Counted from the first letter of the stretch, positions 23,296 through 31,834 are shown. The stretch: 64,000 nt of DNA from Candidatus Saccharibacteria bacterium UBA6224 (GCA_002441585.1 DJWS01000009.1:99116-163115); one strand, 5' to 3'. Program-made: numbers and translations. Notes: generated by a model not told the origin, from the letters alone.

Positions 23296-24390
23296 CTAAG
23301 CTTCCGTTTCGTGGGTCAGACCGGCGTATTGATAAATCATCCGTCTAACTTGGTGGGCAAAAGCAGGATCATTTCGCCTAATCAAGGTCATCTCGGCCGT
23401 TCCGGCGGCCACGCCAGCATGAATCAGATTGTGTGAACCGATGGCTGTCGTGTGGCCGTTAAAGGTGGCTGCTTTACCATGAAATTCTGGCAGTGGCGGC
23501 TTTATTTGGCGAGAAAAGAAATGATGCGGGTAGCCGCTCAGGCGTCTGGCCAGCATGATTCCGTGGTGTACCAGGCTGCCGTGACCATGGTTGGAGGGGT
23601 GGTTGAAGAAAATCTCGACCGGAACTTCGTGGTCATCGGCTACTCGCAAATCGCGTAATATTTCGCCGTCGGGGAAGTATTGACCTGCATACAGTATGCT
23701 TTCAGTAGATTGCTGAGCGTGTTCCCGCACGGTGTCCAATATCAGCGATTGACCCTTTACGCCGACATCTATCAGTAAATCGGTATTATCATCGATAGCA
23801 ATCTTTATATCTTCGTCGCCGAGAGCGCTGCGTACGCTACCAGCTTCGGCGATAGCAGCTGTCGCATCATGAAGCCAATTGGCGACACCATCATGTTCGA
23901 ACATGACGACCATGTCGTTGCGGTGCGAGTCCTGTAAATTTGGGCCGCCCAAATAGGCGCGGCTATTTACGACATTGCTCTTTATATGCGACCTACCGGT
24001 GTAGAGAGTACCAAGAGGTCGACGACCGATACGATTTATGATATCGGTCCGGATGCCAGCACCCGTCAGTCGGTCGAATTCGTCGACTCGGTGACGCGCA
24101 GCTGGACGATCAACTACCCACGGCAGGATAAGGCCGCCAATACTGCGCGGAAGATTGAAGGTGTATTCATCGATGGCCAGTCGTGTCTCTACTTCATTTC
24201 GGGATGTACCTTTTAAGGCGTCTAGGAGCTTTCTGACCGGTTTTTCGTCCGGTTCGATGCTCATGGCCAACATCGAGATTCGACCTTCCGTGGTGCCGGC
24301 TATATCTTCCGTAAAACGGTCGAAGAACTGTGCGGCTTCAAGGAGCTCTACATCGACTCGAGATTCCACCTGGTGTTCTTGCCGGATCAT
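23296..24390 (-). CDS. Phospholipase D-like protein (variant HxKx4N motifs)
   Basis: A 364-residue protein with two PLD half-domains. The HKD positions read GRSHIKSNVVN and FHGKAATFN, so both final Asp residues are Asn, while TAIGSHNLIHAG keeps the downstream pattern. PLD-family proteins include cardiolipin synthases and phosphodiesterases. The variant motifs may reduce or alter activity. It starts 8 nt after CATAAT on the minus strand (leaderless type). The upstream neighbour at 24442 is a clear paralogue; the two genes come from a duplication. Confidence 0.8.
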   Translation of the reverse strand: MIRQEHQVESRVDVELLEAAQFFDRFTEDIAGTTEGRISMLAMSIEPDEKPVRKLLDALKGTSRNEVETRLAIDEYTFNLPRSIGGLILPWVVDRPAARHRVDEFDRLTGAGIRTDIINRIGRRPLGTLYTGRSHIKSNVVNSRAYLGGPNLQDSHRNDMVVMFEHDGVANWLHDATAAIAEAGSVRSALGDEDIKIAIDDNTDLLIDVGVKGQSLILDTVREHAQQSTESILYAGQYFPDGEILRDLRVADDHEVPVEIFFNHPSNHGHGSLVHHGIMLARRLSGYPHHFFSRQIKPPLPEFHGKAATFNGHTTAIGSHNLIHAGVAAGTAEMTLIRRNDPAFAHQVRRMIYQYAGLTHETEA

Positions 24391-24441
24391 TGGACCATAT
24401 TATGCACGAATATTAAACACTTTGCAAGTATTACCGATTTA

Positions 24442-25551
24442 TCAACCTAGCCTGAGCTGTCTATCAATAGCGCGGCGGGCCATATCGCCGACCTGGGGAT
24501 CACGGCTGAGCATGGTCATCTCCGCGGTACCGAACATGACGCCAGCTCGTACGTAATTATGACTGCCAATCATTGTGCCTTTATCGGTCGTGAGAACTTT
24601 GGCGTGCAAGAAATCGTGAGACTTTGGTAATTGACTCAAAAACAGCACTCCCGGGGTTCGAAGTTTCTCGGCCCTTATAGACAGATGATGGAGTAGTGGG
24701 AAGGGGTGCTTCGAGGGGTGGTTATATAAAATCGTGACATTAACGCCGCGGGCCAGCGCCAAACTTAAATGACGAGCCGTGCGGTCGTTAGGGAAGTATT
24801 GGCAAGTTAGCCAAATATGCTCAGTTGCCTCATCGATAAGTGCTAGGGCCCGATCTAAAATTACAGATTGGTTTGGTCGACCCGCGTCGATCAGCAGCGT
24901 GGTAGCTTCATCGATTGGTATGACTTGATCCTGTTCGGCAAGTGCTAGGCGGACGGACCGTTTACTGGCTAACTTCTCACAAAATCCATCGAGCCAATTA
25001 GCAAGCATGGGATTGTGTTGCCCAATCATCAGGTCGACTTGGTCCATGGCGTTCAGGTTGCAGCCGCCCAACAGGACGTAATCATTAATCGCGGCAAACT
25101 TGATGTGCGAACGTCCGGCAAAAGGGGTGGAAAATGGGCGCCGCGGCAAATTAGTAATCGTGTATCTACCGCCGTTAGCTTGAATTTTTTCAAGACCGAC
25201 CAACCTGTCCGTAAACGATCGGCTTAGGCGTCTTGGTAACTTCGTGGCAAAAAACAGCGGGCCGGGCTTAAGACCTGACTTTACTATGAATGAAAAAGCA
25301 TCGACGAATACGTGCACCCGAACGCCACGGGCAGCGGCAACTTGAAGCGAATCAATCAGCTCCTTGATCTCGGGTGGATCGGTGTCGTAAGCCATGGTGG
25401 CCAGCAATACGCGGTCACCAGGCCTAGCCGTGTTTATGCGCCTAACCAGTTCGGCTATGTATTCTCGGCGACCGTAAAACTCATAGCCCTCAGTAGCGCC
25501 ATCCTGAGTCAGTTCGGCGGTCTTTGATTGGTGTGTCTTGGTGGGCACCAT
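24442..25551 (-). CDS. Phospholipase D-like protein (one canonical HKD motif)
   Basis: A 369-residue paralogue of the next gene (23296-24390). The N-terminal motif is GRSHIKFAAIND (Asn at the last HKD position) and the C-terminal one is canonical, LHAKVLTTDKG, followed by GSHNYVRAG. Segments such as ILYNHPSKH and the ICQYFPND-like block align with the paralogue. It begins 5 nt downstream of the GT2 gene stop on the same strand, so it is probably co-transcribed with that gene, which hints at a role in envelope lipid or glycolipid metabolism. Confidence 0.82.
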   Translation of the reverse strand: MVPTKTHQSKTAELTQDGATEGYEFYGRREYIAELVRRINTARPGDRVLLATMAYDTDPPEIKELIDSLQVAAARGVRVHVFVDAFSFIVKSGLKPGPLFFATKLPRRLSRSFTDRLVGLEKIQANGGRYTITNLPRRPFSTPFAGRSHIKFAAINDYVLLGGCNLNAMDQVDLMIGQHNPMLANWLDGFCEKLASKRSVRLALAEQDQVIPIDEATTLLIDAGRPNQSVILDRALALIDEATEHIWLTCQYFPNDRTARHLSLALARGVNVTILYNHPSKHPFPLLHHLSIRAEKLRTPGVLFLSQLPKSHDFLHAKVLTTDKGTMIGSHNYVRAGVMFGTAEMTMLSRDPQVGDMARRAIDRQLRLG

Positions 25552-25556
25552 CAGAA

Positions 25557-27068
25557 TCAGTTTAGTTTGGGAAGTTTTGGCTCAATCCGCATGACCGGAA
25601 TGCAGACGTTGCGATCTTTCCATAGAACGACTGAAAACTCGTACTTGAGCATGGAATAGTTCAGTAGGGCTACGTCGAGTAGTGCTGCGAATGGCAAGGA
25701 GAGCAAGCTACGGATATCGGGCTGGCGATATGTCATGGCACACACTGTCAGGTACCACAGTAGTAATATGGCGCAAGTTCCGGCACTGAGGGCTAACACG
25801 GTGCTTAGATAGGGGTTTAGAATACCGACTATCAGGAACAAGAATGGCATGACCAGGGCGCCCAATTCGGCCAATGTGAGCAAGAATACCAGTTCCATTC
25901 GCCGGTGAAGCTGAGGGTACTTGGTGCGTGTCGCCGTGTCACGCTGGTCCATGACATCCTTGTCGCTGGTAAGACCGATCTCGGAGCTGCTATAACGGAA
26001 ACCATAGCCGTCGTGACGGACGGTCTGACGGGCAAAATAACTTTCGGGCACGATGGTGCGACTGACGGCCGAAAATCCACCGGCACTGAGTAATACTTGC
26101 CGTTTGGCAATCCAGCAAGTGCTAAGGACGGGTGGACGTCGAAAGAGCTTGCGCGGTAAAGCAACTTCCCAGGCGTAGCGCATCGGTTGGATTAGTGAAG
26201 CATCCAACTGCATGAAGCGTGGCAGGATATTTCGCGGCATGATGCTCATCATGCTCTTGTTCTTGCGTAACATCAGAGTGACAATGTTCGTCAAAGTTTG
26301 AGGCTCGAAACGTACGTCAGCTCCGCAAAACAACACCAGTTCGCCGTTGGCGGCTTCCAGCAAGCTTTGGTAGGCCTGATTCTTGGACAGCCAGCCCTCC
26401 TTGGGTGGTTCGCCCTTCAAGAAACGCACTCCGTCTTGGGCGAATCCGCGAATAATCTCGGGCGTACGTTTGACGGTCGAGCAATCGTCCAGGACTAATA
26501 TCTCGAGCTTAGGGTACGTGCTCTTGATCAATGTCTCTAGGCCTATTTGCAAGTCGTCTGTTTCATTGCGGGCTGGAATGGCAACCGTCAGGGTCGGTAA
26601 GTCTTTGGCGGCAAAGCCTTCGCTGATGACGTTAGGTTTCATGCTCTCGGCATGTTTGAGGGTGGTTATGAGCAATAAAACACTGGTGATAAGTTCGAGG
26701 ATAAGGAAAAATACCCAAAACTTAGAAGCAATCAGCCCAAGTTCGTGCAAAGTCCACCACAATAATAAGAAAACGAACGTGGAGGCCAGGAGCCACAGGC
26801 TAGTTCGCCAGGTAGCCCGCCATAGATAGTCGACTTGCATCCGGCCAATTATCAGACGCCACAGATTCAAACCGCGATATATCGATACACAAGCCAGCAT
26901 GGCCACCAAGAATGAAAATCCATCATAAGCAACCAGGATTATAAGAGAAACAAAAGCTGCGAACAGTCCGACTACTGCAGTGTAACGGCGGACTCGCCAC
27001 AACAAAGGGGTCCAGATAAGCAATTCCAGCAGCTGGGCTGCAACATACACGCCAAGAACGGTCGTCAT
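25557..27068 (-). CDS. Membrane-bound family 2 glycosyltransferase
   Basis: About 503 residues. Several N-terminal membrane helices are followed by a cytosolic GT-A domain with LTVAIPARNETDDLQIGLETLIKS, the LEILVLDDCS site and LVLFCGADVRFEP, then C-terminal helices (about 395-460). The architecture resembles processive polysaccharide or glycolipid synthases. On the minus strand TGGTATGAT lies 7 nt before the ATG I chose; upstream ATGs would lie inside the promoter. The divergent secE promoter is next to it. Confidence 0.85.
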   Translation of the reverse strand: MTTVLGVYVAAQLLELLIWTPLLWRVRRYTAVVGLFAAFVSLIILVAYDGFSFLVAMLACVSIYRGLNLWRLIIGRMQVDYLWRATWRTSLWLLASTFVFLLLWWTLHELGLIASKFWVFFLILELITSVLLLITTLKHAESMKPNVISEGFAAKDLPTLTVAIPARNETDDLQIGLETLIKSTYPKLEILVLDDCSTVKRTPEIIRGFAQDGVRFLKGEPPKEGWLSKNQAYQSLLEAANGELVLFCGADVRFEPQTLTNIVTLMLRKNKSMMSIMPRNILPRFMQLDASLIQPMRYAWEVALPRKLFRRPPVLSTCWIAKRQVLLSAGGFSAVSRTIVPESYFARQTVRHDGYGFRYSSSEIGLTSDKDVMDQRDTATRTKYPQLHRRMELVFLLTLAELGALVMPFLFLIVGILNPYLSTVLALSAGTCAILLLWYLTVCAMTYRQPDIRSLLSLPFAALLDVALLNYSMLKYEFSVVLWKDRNVCIPVMRIEPKLPKLN

Positions 27069-27102
27069 ATATTCCATCATACCATGCTGCCCGAATCTGG
27101 CC

Positions 27103-27131
27103 TTGACCCCTGGGGTAGCGCATGCTACTCT
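27103..27131 (+). promoter_or_regulatory. Promoter of secE-nusG
   Basis: TTGACC (27103-27108), 17 bp, TACTCT (27126-27131). Transcription would start near 27138. Confidence 0.6.
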
Positions 27132-27141
27132 TGACATGTAC

Positions 27142-27166
27142 GGCCTATCGGAATGATAGGTCTTTT
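27142..27166 (+). terminator. Attenuator-like hairpin in the secE leader
   Basis: GGCCTATC ggaat GATAGGTC (27142-27162) is followed by TTTTAATTT. It sits at the very start of the leader, before secE, so it may prematurely terminate a fraction of transcripts or protect the 5' end. Confidence 0.5.
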
Positions 27167-27186
27167 AATTTGGAGAGGCAGCAACA

Positions 27187-27606
27187 GTGGCAGAAGAGAG
27201 CAACTCTACTTCAAGAAAATATAAACGTCGCGTTCGTCCCAGTGAGACCGTTCGCGAAAAGCGTGCCAAACAACGTCGTATCGAGGAAAAACCGAAGCGG
27301 CGCCCATTGGCCAAAGTCCGCCACTATCTTGCTGTGCCATTTCGCTGGATTGGCAGCCGTCCGCTATGGCAGTCGAAGTTTTGGCGGCCATTCCGGTTTG
27401 TTGGACGCATACTAAGTTACGTCTTATTCATCTCCTATTTCCGCAATAGTTGGCGAGAACTGCGCGACGTAACTTGGCCAAGCTGGAAACTTAGCTGGCG
27501 TCTCACTTGGGCGGTACTGGTTTTCTCTATATTTTTCGGTGTCATCGTGGCCTTGGTGGATTACGGCTTCGATAAATTATTCAAACGACTGATACTTAAC
27601 GCTTAA
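27187..27606 (+). CDS. secE: Preprotein translocase subunit SecE
   Basis: A 139-residue SecE, the small essential subunit of the SecYEG channel. Conserved features are FISYFRNSWRELRDVTWPSWKLSWRLTWAVL near residue 80, leading into the single core membrane helix, and placement directly before nusG. The N-terminal 75 residues are an unusually long, strongly basic extension (RKYKRRVRPSETVREKR); most SecE proteins of this single-helix type have 60-80 residues. It starts with GTG after GGAGAGG. Confidence 0.92.
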   Translation: MAEESNSTSRKYKRRVRPSETVREKRAKQRRIEEKPKRRPLAKVRHYLAVPFRWIGSRPLWQSKFWRPFRFVGRILSYVLFISYFRNSWRELRDVTWPSWKLSWRLTWAVLVFSIFFGVIVALVDYGFDKLFKRLILNA

Positions 27607-27629
27607 ACGAAAGAAGGACTTAAATAGCA

Positions 27630-28178
27630 ATGGCAACAAGCAAACGTTACGACAAGCACGAGCAGTGGTATGCGATCCACACCTACAGCGGCTACGAAGA
27701 GAAAGTCGCCGAGAGCATTAGGCAGCGTGCCGAGTCATTGGATATGAAATCCAAGATCCTAAAGGTGCTCGTACCCAAGGAAAAGATGATTGAGATCAAG
27801 AACGGCAAACGTAAAGTTGTCGAGAAGCGCATTTTCCAGGGTTACGTGCTGGTGCTGATGAAAATGGATGAGGAAGCTTGGTACATCGTCCGCAACACAC
27901 CGAGTGTCACTGGCTTCGTTGGTAGCGGTTCGGATCCGACTCCTGTCAGCCAAGATGAAATCGAGAAGATTCAGAAACGCATGGGTCTCGAACAGCCTAA
28001 GTACAAGATTGATTTTGCTATTGGCGAAGTCGTCAACATCACCGACGGCCCATTCAAGGGCTTCGATGGTTCCATCAACGAGATCGATGCCGCCAAGGGC
28101 AAACTCAAGGTACTCGTCAACATGTTCGGCCGCGATACGCCAGTCGAATTGGACACCCTACAGGTCAAGAAAGTCTAG
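27630..28178 (+). CDS. nusG: Transcription termination/antitermination factor NusG
   Basis: A 182-residue NusG that binds RNA polymerase and links it to Rho or the ribosome. The NGN domain (about 10-115) contains QWYAIHTYSGYEEKVAESI and FQGYVLVLMKMDEEAWYIVRNTPSVTGFVG. The C-terminal KOW domain (about 128-182) contains VNITDGPFKGFDGSINEID. Length is normal. In most bacteria rplK follows at once; here four or five unrelated small genes separate nusG from rplK. Confidence 0.97.
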   Translation: MATSKRYDKHEQWYAIHTYSGYEEKVAESIRQRAESLDMKSKILKVLVPKEKMIEIKNGKRKVVEKRIFQGYVLVLMKMDEEAWYIVRNTPSVTGFVGSGSDPTPVSQDEIEKIQKRMGLEQPKYKIDFAIGEVVNITDGPFKGFDGSINEIDAAKGKLKVLVNMFGRDTPVELDTLQVKKV

Positions 28179-28211
28179 GCTCTCGCCTAAGTTATCGATT
28201 CGGCTAAGGTC

Positions 28212-28607
28212 ATGGCGATGTTTGAAAAGAAAGAGCCGAGAGATTCCAAATTTGAACGAGCTCATTTGTTAACCAACGCGATTTGGGACGCTTCCGACCA
28301 AGAACAAAAGGAACTGAAGCGCGCTCTGCGCAAGGAGCTTTGGCACAATAAACTCGCAAAATATGCGCTGCCACGTGCGTTATTTGATGCGACGATAATG
28401 ACAGCCACTACCGTTGCGGCTATTGAAGAATTTCGTCAAGGCTCTGTCACCGATGGTCTGGCTAATCTTACGGTCGCCGGTATGTTCTCGTATTTCGCCA
28501 ACAAATCATACCAGGAGCACTTGCAATCGAAGTTACCGAACAGTAACGCCGAAGGCGAAGTATTGCACGTGCCAGCCGAATGGCTCGACGGCCCTCGGGA
28601 CAATTAA
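28212..28607 (+). CDS. Hypothetical protein after nusG
   Basis: A 131-residue protein of no family known to me. It has a charged N-terminal half (EQKELKRALRKELWHNK) and a moderately hydrophobic stretch near residues 57-95 (ALFDATIMTATTVAAIEEF...GLANLTVAGMFSYF), which could be one or two weak membrane helices. The gap after nusG is only 33 nt with no terminator, so it is probably on the nusG transcript. Confidence 0.6.
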   Translation: MAMFEKKEPRDSKFERAHLLTNAIWDASDQEQKELKRALRKELWHNKLAKYALPRALFDATIMTATTVAAIEEFRQGSVTDGLANLTVAGMFSYFANKSYQEHLQSKLPNSNAEGEVLHVPAEWLDGPRDN

Positions 28608-28653
28608 TTAGCGCCAAAAACCACGAACAGCATGGTTTTATGTGGGGGTGTAT

Positions 28654-28669
28654 AGTGAAATATATCACT
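28654..28669 (+). promoter_or_regulatory. Inverted repeat upstream of the 92-residue protein gene
   Basis: AGTGA aatata TCACT (28654-28669) partly overlaps a TATAGT element at 28651-28656. This looks like a small operator at a promoter. The following gene has a G-rich ribosome-binding site (GTGGGGGG). Confidence 0.4.
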
Positions 28670-28689
28670 GACAAAAGTGGGGGGACTCC

Positions 28690-28968
28690 ATGCAAGAACT
28701 AATTTTCTACACCGACCCAAAGATAGTGGACGGGTCATTTTATGAGCTCAGTAACGAGGAAAGAATCCGCCACCATATTGGGATCAGACTCGGTATTCGC
28801 AACAGTGTCGGTGGCATATGCATGCGCGCCTCAGATGCCGAAATTGATGCGCATGCCCAGCGCTGTCCCGAAGATTATGCTAGTTTGCATCAGTCTGTCT
28901 TTGATAACCTCATGGCTCAAGGCTATATCCAGGTAGAAGAATTCAATCTACAAGCTCTTGCTGCCTAG
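28690..28968 (+). CDS. Hypothetical protein (92 residues)
   Basis: A soluble 92-residue protein I do not recognise. It is acidic overall, with a central IGIRLGIRNSVGGICMRASDAEIDAHAQRCPEDYASL and no membrane segment. It has its own ribosome-binding site and a palindrome at the likely promoter, so it may be regulated separately from nusG. It lies in the inserted gene block between nusG and rplK. Confidence 0.6.
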   Translation: MQELIFYTDPKIVDGSFYELSNEERIRHHIGIRLGIRNSVGGICMRASDAEIDAHAQRCPEDYASLHQSVFDNLMAQGYIQVEEFNLQALAA

Positions 28969-28990
28969 CTTTGGCTTGCGTTACTGACTA

Positions 28991-29019
28991 TTGAAAAACA
29001 ACGACTTTAGTGATAAAGT
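28991..29019 (+). promoter_or_regulatory. Promoter of the 29056 gene
   Basis: TTGAAA (28991-28996), 17 bp, TAAAGT (29014-29019). An inverted repeat ATTGTT/AACAAT (29020-29037) directly follows, around the expected start of transcription. Confidence 0.55.
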
Positions 29020-29055
29020 ATTGTTTTGTCTAACAATTCATGAAGGAAATATAGC

Positions 29056-29577
29056 GTGCCTGAGTTTTATCCAAGTCATACCCCATCGCCTAACCAGTAT
29101 ACGCAACCCTCATCTGACGAGATGACCTGGGGTGAGCGTATCGGGCGCCGTTTTGATCAATTGGTCGTAGCAAGTATGGTTGCCGGTTCCTTGAGCGTGT
29201 GGGCGGCCATTGCTGACGAGGTTCACGATCGAACACCAGTCATTAATTGCGAGGAAGCTAAGCACACTGAGCGGTCGAGCGTTCAAGAATTAATTCCACG
29301 AGCACGACAAGAATTAATCTTACGAGCACGAGATTGCGTTACACCAGAGGATCGTTTCTTATGGAAGGGTGTTGAATTCGTAGGCGTTCCTGCCGAAAAA
29401 GCTGCCAGTATCTTACGAAATGGCCTCGACAACATCGTTATACGCCTTATGCCAGAGATCAATGAGCTGCCGGACACCAACATCGGTGAGTACATGTGTG
29501 CTGATAACCAGGCTCCAGCCGGTGCACTGTGCTCCGAAAACCAACCATTGACCCCAACTCTAAGTCAAGTAGGTTAG
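29056..29577 (+). CDS. Hypothetical membrane-anchored protein
   Basis: A 173-residue protein starting with GTG after GAAGGAAA. A Pro/Ser-rich N-terminus precedes one hydrophobic helix (about 38-56, LVVASMVAGSLSVWAAIA), and the rest carries four Cys residues (near 66, 95, 158 and 168) that could form disulfides outside the membrane. No family recognised. A tandem near-repeat (ELIPRARQELILRARD) stands near residues 80-95. It has its own promoter within the nusG-rplK interval. Confidence 0.6.
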   Translation: MPEFYPSHTPSPNQYTQPSSDEMTWGERIGRRFDQLVVASMVAGSLSVWAAIADEVHDRTPVINCEEAKHTERSSVQELIPRARQELILRARDCVTPEDRFLWKGVEFVGVPAEKAASILRNGLDNIVIRLMPEINELPDTNIGEYMCADNQAPAGALCSENQPLTPTLSQVG

Positions 29578-29582
29578 TAAGC

Positions 29583-30056
29583 GTGAAACAGCCACGACTT
29601 GAAGCAATCATCCCTTGTGGAGCTGACACGGTTCATGTCGTGCGCGGGACACTTGAAACTGACGCCGGAACTATGGAGAGTCAGATGCGTGACCTGGCTA
29701 CATCAGGCTTAGGCCTTGCCGTATCGGCAGACTATCGCCATCAGACATGGCCTGGACACATAACGTATCAGACCAAACCGACCTCACACGACGTAGTCGA
29801 TAAAGATAGCGCCTATAAGAGCGGGCTAAGAGCATTCCTGGCCCAGGATGATCCGTCATTACACCGACATTTGATTGACCCGGTGACGGAGGCTATCGAA
29901 AGTGGAGGTGAGTGTTACGTCCTCGACGATGAAGGTGCCAGAGAAGTTACGCCCGCCGAATTTTATGCCGAAAATGATGACAGGGAAGAGCATATCATCT
30001 ATTCGCTCACCGACCCAGCCATAAGCGTCATTCGCACCGACATCGAACCCCTGTAA
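29583..30056 (+). CDS. Hypothetical protein (about 157 residues)
   Basis: A soluble protein beginning, in my reading, at GTG 29583 (KQPRLEAIIPCGADTVHVVRG) just after the previous stop; an upstream ATG at 29529 in the same frame would overlap the previous gene by 49 nt. It is acidic, with ECYVLDDEGAREVTPAEFYAENDDREEHIIYSL near the end. No family recognised. The start is uncertain because no strong ribosome-binding site is visible. Confidence 0.55.
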   Translation: MKQPRLEAIIPCGADTVHVVRGTLETDAGTMESQMRDLATSGLGLAVSADYRHQTWPGHITYQTKPTSHDVVDKDSAYKSGLRAFLAQDDPSLHRHLIDPVTEAIESGGECYVLDDEGAREVTPAEFYAENDDREEHIIYSLTDPAISVIRTDIEPL

Positions 30057-30084
30057 GTCAGTGGACATATAGCTTTAAATTTGC

Positions 30085-30189
30085 TAAAATCTATCCGTTA
30101 CGCACTACTTAAACGGTAGGAGAACAAGTAGCCCCGCTTCAAACAAGCACTCGCTTGGTGGGTGAACGTTCGTAAGAAAGGATTACGTA
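30085..30189 (+). promoter_or_regulatory. rplK promoter (extended -10) and leader
   Basis: TGCTAAAAT (TAAAAT 30085-30090) gives a start near 30097 and a leader of about 90 nt. The leader contains a CAAGC actc GCTTG hairpin (near 30144-30157) within a longer CCCGC...GGTGGG context. It may be a site for feedback by a ribosomal protein. Confidence 0.45.
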
Positions 30190-30618
30190 ATGGCGAAAGT
30201 CGTCAAAGCAAACCTCAAAATGAAAATCAAAGCCGGTCAGGCCAGTGCTGCGCCACCAGTTGGTAGCACGCTCGGACAGTATGGCGTAAACATGATGGAT
30301 TTCATCAATCCGTTCAACGACGCTACCCGCGACATGCAGGGTCAGACTGTCACCGCACACATTACTGTGTACGATGACCGCACCATGAGTTTCCGCGTGG
30401 TCGGCGCACCGACGGACGATCTGATTCGGGCCGAACTCGGTATCCAAAAGGGCTCTGGTCGCCCCAACAGCGAGAAGGTCAGCAAGAAACTGACCCAGGC
30501 TCAGCTGCAAAAGATTGCCGAAGCTAAGGCTCACGACATGAACGCCGACGATATCGAATCCGTCAAGAAGATGGTCGCCGGTACCGCTCGCAGCATGGGC
30601 GTGGAAGTCGAAGGTTAG
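30190..30618 (+). CDS. rplK: 50S ribosomal protein L11
   Basis: A 142-residue L11, part of the GTPase-associated centre. The N-terminal GQASAAPPVGSTLGQYGVNMMDFINPFN near residue 17 and the C-terminal RNA-binding domain with KLTQAQLQKIAEAKAHDMNADDIES...GTARSMGV are diagnostic. Length is normal. A 60-residue gene separates it from rplA, to which it is normally adjacent. Confidence 0.97.
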   Translation: MAKVVKANLKMKIKAGQASAAPPVGSTLGQYGVNMMDFINPFNDATRDMQGQTVTAHITVYDDRTMSFRVVGAPTDDLIRAELGIQKGSGRPNSEKVSKKLTQAQLQKIAEAKAHDMNADDIESVKKMVAGTARSMGVEVEG

Positions 30619-30622
30619 TCTA

Positions 30623-30805
30623 ATGCACGAATTTGGACGCAACCTTCACGCCGATCCTGACCAGGAACTGGCGACACAAGTTGATGAGTGGGTCCGTGTA
30701 ATGGGTGAGGGTTTTGGTACCCCATCCGGCTCAGAGATATGTGTCGACGGCAGAGTTCAAGAAGCCTTGGACGTCGTCGAGCAAAAGCCCGAACAAGCGG
30801 AATAA
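30623..30805 (+). CDS. Small hypothetical protein between rplK and rplA
   Basis: A 60-residue, strongly acidic protein (QELATQVDEWVRVMGEGFG; ends VVEQKPEQAE) with no recognised family. GAAGG precedes the ATG, which lies 4 nt after the rplK stop, so it is translated with rplK if real. The position inside a ribosomal protein operon and the ordinary codon use support a real gene, but its small size keeps confidence moderate. Confidence 0.5.
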   Translation: MHEFGRNLHADPDQELATQVDEWVRVMGEGFGTPSGSEICVDGRVQEALDVVEQKPEQAE

Positions 30806-30825
30806 TCAGAATTTAATAACAAATT

Positions 30826-30854
30826 GTGGGAGGCATAGCTGCCGCTAGTACCAC
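30826..30854 (+). promoter_or_regulatory. L1 autoregulatory binding site in the rplA leader
   Basis: GTGGGAGG (30826-30833) with CCGCTAGTACCAC (30842-30854) closes into a stem (GTGG/CCAC) with the asymmetric loop that mimics the L1 site on 23S rRNA. The same motif precedes rplA in many bacteria, where L1 represses its own translation. The rplA ribosome-binding site (GAAGGAG) follows directly. Confidence 0.7.
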
Positions 30855-30868
30855 GAAGGAGATATAAC

Positions 30869-31834
30869 ATGGCTAAGAGCAAATCAGAATTATTAGAAGA
30901 GGCCAAAGCCCTCAAACTTTATGTGACGGCGAAGAACACCGTCGCCGAGATTACAGCCGCTATCGAAGCTGCCGGCGTCGACGCCGAAGCCGAACCCGAG
31001 CGTGAAGCCAAGACCGCCAAGGCCGGCAAGCGAAGCGCTAAGGGTGTCGAGGAAGCCGAGGCCAAGGCCGAGAAGATCGAGCACCAAAAACACCGCGAAG
31101 AAGAGACTGTCGAGGCCGAAAGCAAGCCCAAGGCGCCAGTCAAACCGGCTCGTTCGCGCTTGGAGCGCCGGGGCAAGAACTTCCGCAAGGCTGCCGAGAA
31201 CATCGAGCCAAACAAATCCTATGATCTAAAAGAGGCACTTGAACTGGCGGTCAAGACCAACCCGGTCAAATTCGACGCAACAGTCGAACTGCACGTCAAT
31301 CTTAACGTCGATCCGCGTCAAGCCGACCAGAATATCCGTGACAATCTGATCTTACCAGCCGGAACTGGTAAGACCGTGCGTGTCGCCGCTTTCACGGACG
31401 ACACTGTCAGTAACGCTGACGTTAGTGGCATCGAGACCATCACAAAAGCTCTCGACAAGGGTGCCATCGAATTCGATGTGCTAGTGTGTGCACCAGCTAA
31501 CATGGCCAAGCTCGGTAAATACGCCCGCCTGCTTGGTCCACGCGGCCTGATGCCCAACCCGAAGAGCGGTACCGTAACGACCGATCTGGACAAAGCCGTC
31601 GCTGAAGCCAAAGCCGGACGTGTTGAATATCGCGTCGACAGCACTGGCATCGTCCACCTTGGCATCGGTAAGGTTAGTTTTGGCGGTGACAAACTGCTGC
31701 AAAACGCCCAAGCCGTATTTGCCAGCCTGCGCAGCAACAAGCCATCCAGCATCAAGGGTAACTACATGCGCGCCGTCCACGTGACGACCACCATGGGTCC
31801 CTCGATCCTGGTCGACGCCAGCACGACGAACTAA
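30869..31834 (+). CDS. rplA: 50S ribosomal protein L1 with long N-terminal extension
   Basis: A 321-residue protein whose C-terminal 225 residues are L1 (RRGKNFRKAAENI...; FDATVELHVNLNVDPRQADQNIR; LGPRGLMPNPKSGTVT near 225), the L1-stalk protein. About 90 extra residues precede it. The first 35 (KSELLEEAKALKLYVTAKNTVAEITAAIEAAGV) look like a small helix-extended-helix (SAP/Rho-N-like) fold, followed by a Lys/Glu/Ala-rich linker. The usual L1 length is about 230. A strong terminator follows. Confidence 0.96.
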   Translation: MAKSKSELLEEAKALKLYVTAKNTVAEITAAIEAAGVDAEAEPEREAKTAKAGKRSAKGVEEAEAKAEKIEHQKHREEETVEAESKPKAPVKPARSRLERRGKNFRKAAENIEPNKSYDLKEALELAVKTNPVKFDATVELHVNLNVDPRQADQNIRDNLILPAGTGKTVRVAAFTDDTVSNADVSGIETITKALDKGAIEFDVLVCAPANMAKLGKYARLLGPRGLMPNPKSGTVTTDLDKAVAEAKAGRVEYRVDSTGIVHLGIGKVSFGGDKLLQNAQAVFASLRSNKPSSIKGNYMRAVHVTTTMGPSILVDASTTN

